This document shows positions 3,708-5,162 of a stretch of 5,162 bases of DNA, piece after piece. The DNA is from Gammaproteobacteria bacterium (GTDB lineage: Bacteria; Pseudomonadota; Gammaproteobacteria; QOAV01): contig JALXFQ010000286.1 in the NCBI GenBank assembly GCA_027067235.1, positions 1 to 5,162 on the forward strand, read 5' to 3'. A model generated the notes under the pieces. It did no database searches. It was not told the DNA's origin and saw only the letters and a program-made list of their open reading frames with translations. Position 1 is the first letter of the stretch, and each line of letters starts with the position of its first letter. A program made the position numbers and the translations under genes.

Positions 3708-5162
3708 ATGTCCCGCCAACTGCATTCTTTGCTCGCTCCACCGCTACCCGCGCCCGGTAAAAAAATCCGATGGGACGGACTGTATGGAAGCTCTCGCGGA
3801 CTTGCAACCGTGCAGGCGGCGAAAAGCCACGACGGGCCCGTGGTACTGATAACCCTGGACACGCGTTCGGCGCAGCAGATGGAACAGGAGCTGCGTTTCT
3901 ACGCGGCGGGCTCAGATCTGCCCATCCTGCCCTTCCCTGACTGGGAATGCCTGCCCTACGACGCCTTTTCGCCCTATCAGGAGATTATCTCCCAGCGCCT
4001 GCTGACTCTCTACCGCCTGCCTGAACTGAAACAGGGCATCATTGTCGCGCCGCTGTCCGCGGTGATGCTGCGCACTGCGCCTGCCGAATTTATCGCCGCG
4101 CATACCTTTATCATCCGAAGCGGCGAGCGACTGGATATCGACTCTTTGCGCCAGCAACTGGCCGCGGCTTCCTACGACCACGTCAATCAGGTCATGGAAC
4201 CGGGAGAATTTGCCGTGCGCGGCGGCATCATCGACCTGTTCCCCGCCGGCAGTGAGCAGCCTTACCGCATCGACCTGTTTGGCGACGAGGTGGACAGCAT
4301 CCGCAGCTTCGACCCGGAAACCCAGCTTTCCACCAGCAAAGTGGAGGAAATACGCCTGTTACCGGCGCGTGAATACGAAACCACGGACGCAGCCATCAAG
4401 CGCTTCCGCCAAAACTTCCGCCAGCGTTTCGAGGGCGACCCGCAAGCGTCCGCGCTGTACAGCCAGATCAGCAAGGGCAATCTGCCCGGTGGTCTGGAGT
4501 TCTATATACCGCTGTTCATGGAGAACACCGCCACACTGTTTGATTACACGCCCGCCAATACGCTGTTGGTAACGGAAAAAGGCCTGGAGCCCGCCGCGGC
4601 GGACTGGTTCAGCGACGCCAGCGAACGCTATGACATGGCCAGACTTGACCCCGACCGGCCCGCCCTGCCGCCGCAGGAACTGTTTCTGCAGGCATCAGAA
4701 CTGCACGACTACATCGCCCCCCATGCCCGCGTCAGCATGGACGTGTTTCAGGATGCCGCACAAGGCGGCAAACGTACCTTCCCGGTTGGCGCGCCGCCGC
4801 TGATTTCCATTCAGGACAGGCACGAAAAACCCTATGCGCCACTGGTGAACTACGTTCAGGGCTTTGACGGTCGCGTGCTGCTGGTAGCCGAATCGCCGGG
4901 CCGGCGCGAAGTACTGCAGCAGGTGCTGGGCGACAACGGCCTGCACCCGGCGCCGGTAGCCGACTGGAAAACCTTTGTCGATACCGATACCGGCTTCGGC
5001 ATCACCATGGCGCGCATGGACAACGGCCTGCTGCTGGATCAGCCCGCCATTTCCGTCATCACCGAAAAGCAGCTATACGGCGAAAAAGTCATGCAGCGCC
5101 GCCGGCGCGGGCGCAAAACCCGCGATTCCGACGCCATGATCCGCTCGCTGGCGGAGCTGAAA
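3708..5162 (+). CDS. mfd: Transcription-repair coupling factor Mfd, N-terminal 485 residues (runs off right edge)
   Basis: Mfd removes RNA polymerase stalled at DNA lesions and recruits UvrA for nucleotide excision repair. The reading frame is open from the ATG at 3708 to the last base. Recognisable segments are PDWECLPYDAFSPYQEIISQRL (77-98), the UvrA-contact region PGEFAVRGGIIDLFP (165-179) with YRIDLFGDEVDS (186-197), NTLLVTE (284-290), and ITEKQLYGEKVMQRRRR (451-467). Arg171, Arg187 and Phe191 correspond to E. coli Arg165, Arg181 and Phe185, reported UvrA-interface residues. No Walker A motif is seen in the first domain, as usual for Mfd. The window ends at LAELK, just before the RNA polymerase-interacting domain and the translocase motor (full E. 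coli length about 1148). An in-frame ATG at 3663 could add 15 residues, but 3708 aligns with E. coli and follows the likely promoter. No Shine-Dalgarno sequence is apparent. Confidence 0.96.
   Translation, partial: MSRQLHSLLAPPLPAPGKKIRWDGLYGSSRGLATVQAAKSHDGPVVLITLDTRSAQQMEQELRFYAAGSDLPILPFPDWECLPYDAFSPYQEIISQRLLTLYRLPELKQGIIVAPLSAVMLRTAPAEFIAAHTFIIRSGERLDIDSLRQQLAAASYDHVNQVMEPGEFAVRGGIIDLFPAGSEQPYRIDLFGDEVDSIRSFDPETQLSTSKVEEIRLLPAREYETTDAAIKRFRQNFRQRFEGDPQASALYSQISKGNLPGGLEFYIPLFMENTATLFDYTPANTLLVTEKGLEPAAADWFSDASERYDMARLDPDRPALPPQELFLQASELHDYIAPHARVSMDVFQDAAQGGKRTFPVGAPPLISIQDRHEKPYAPLVNYVQGFDGRVLLVAESPGRREVLQQVLGDNGLHPAPVADWKTFVDTDTGFGITMARMDNGLLLDQPAISVITEKQLYGEKVMQRRRRGRKTRDSDAMIRSLAELK

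Noticed and set aside
3644..3862. 72-codon minus-strand frame ending in a TGA that overlaps the ispD GTG, considered as an ftsB-like gene upstream of ispD
   Set aside because: It is antisense to the start of mfd and lacks the transmembrane helix and coiled coil expected of FtsB. The stop/start overlap is probably coincidence.

Overview
The window looks like ordinary chromosomal DNA from a GC-rich proteobacterium. A gammaproteobacterium or close relative is most likely: the Mfd, PyrC, IspD and IspF proteins keep the catalytic residues of the E. coli enzymes at nearly fixed offsets, and a cpdA-like gene sits behind a textbook CRP/Vfr-type site. The genus cannot be named from the sequence. There is no sign of phage, plasmid, CRISPR, rRNA or tRNA genes, or an insertion sequence.

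Layout: (1) At the left edge, on the minus strand, are the first 33 codons of a cyclic-AMP phosphodiesterase gene (cpdA). (2) Next is a gene-free stretch of about 316 bp. It holds a CRP site with perfect half-sites and a consensus -10 box for cpdA, then a cluster of overlapping palindromes, then a long inverted repeat or hairpin just ahead of the next gene. (3) On the plus strand is an EamA/DMT-family membrane transporter of unknown substrate. (4) Convergent to it, on the minus strand, is a tight three-gene operon transcribed ispD-ispF-pyrC. It encodes two steps of the MEP isoprenoid pathway and dihydroorotase of pyrimidine synthesis. (5) After a 60-bp divergent promoter region, mfd (transcription-repair coupling factor) runs rightward off the window. 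Only its UvrB-like module and D3 are present; the RNA polymerase-interacting domain and the translocase motor lie beyond the edge.

How the genes relate: IspD consumes CTP and IspF releases CMP, while PyrC helps make the pyrimidine ring, so the operon pairs a CTP-using pathway with pyrimidine supply (inference). CpdA degrades cAMP and its promoter carries what looks like a cAMP-receptor-protein site, which suggests negative feedback on cAMP. The coding genes are conventional. No new multi-gene system is evident, and the least explained DNA is the region between cpdA and the transporter.
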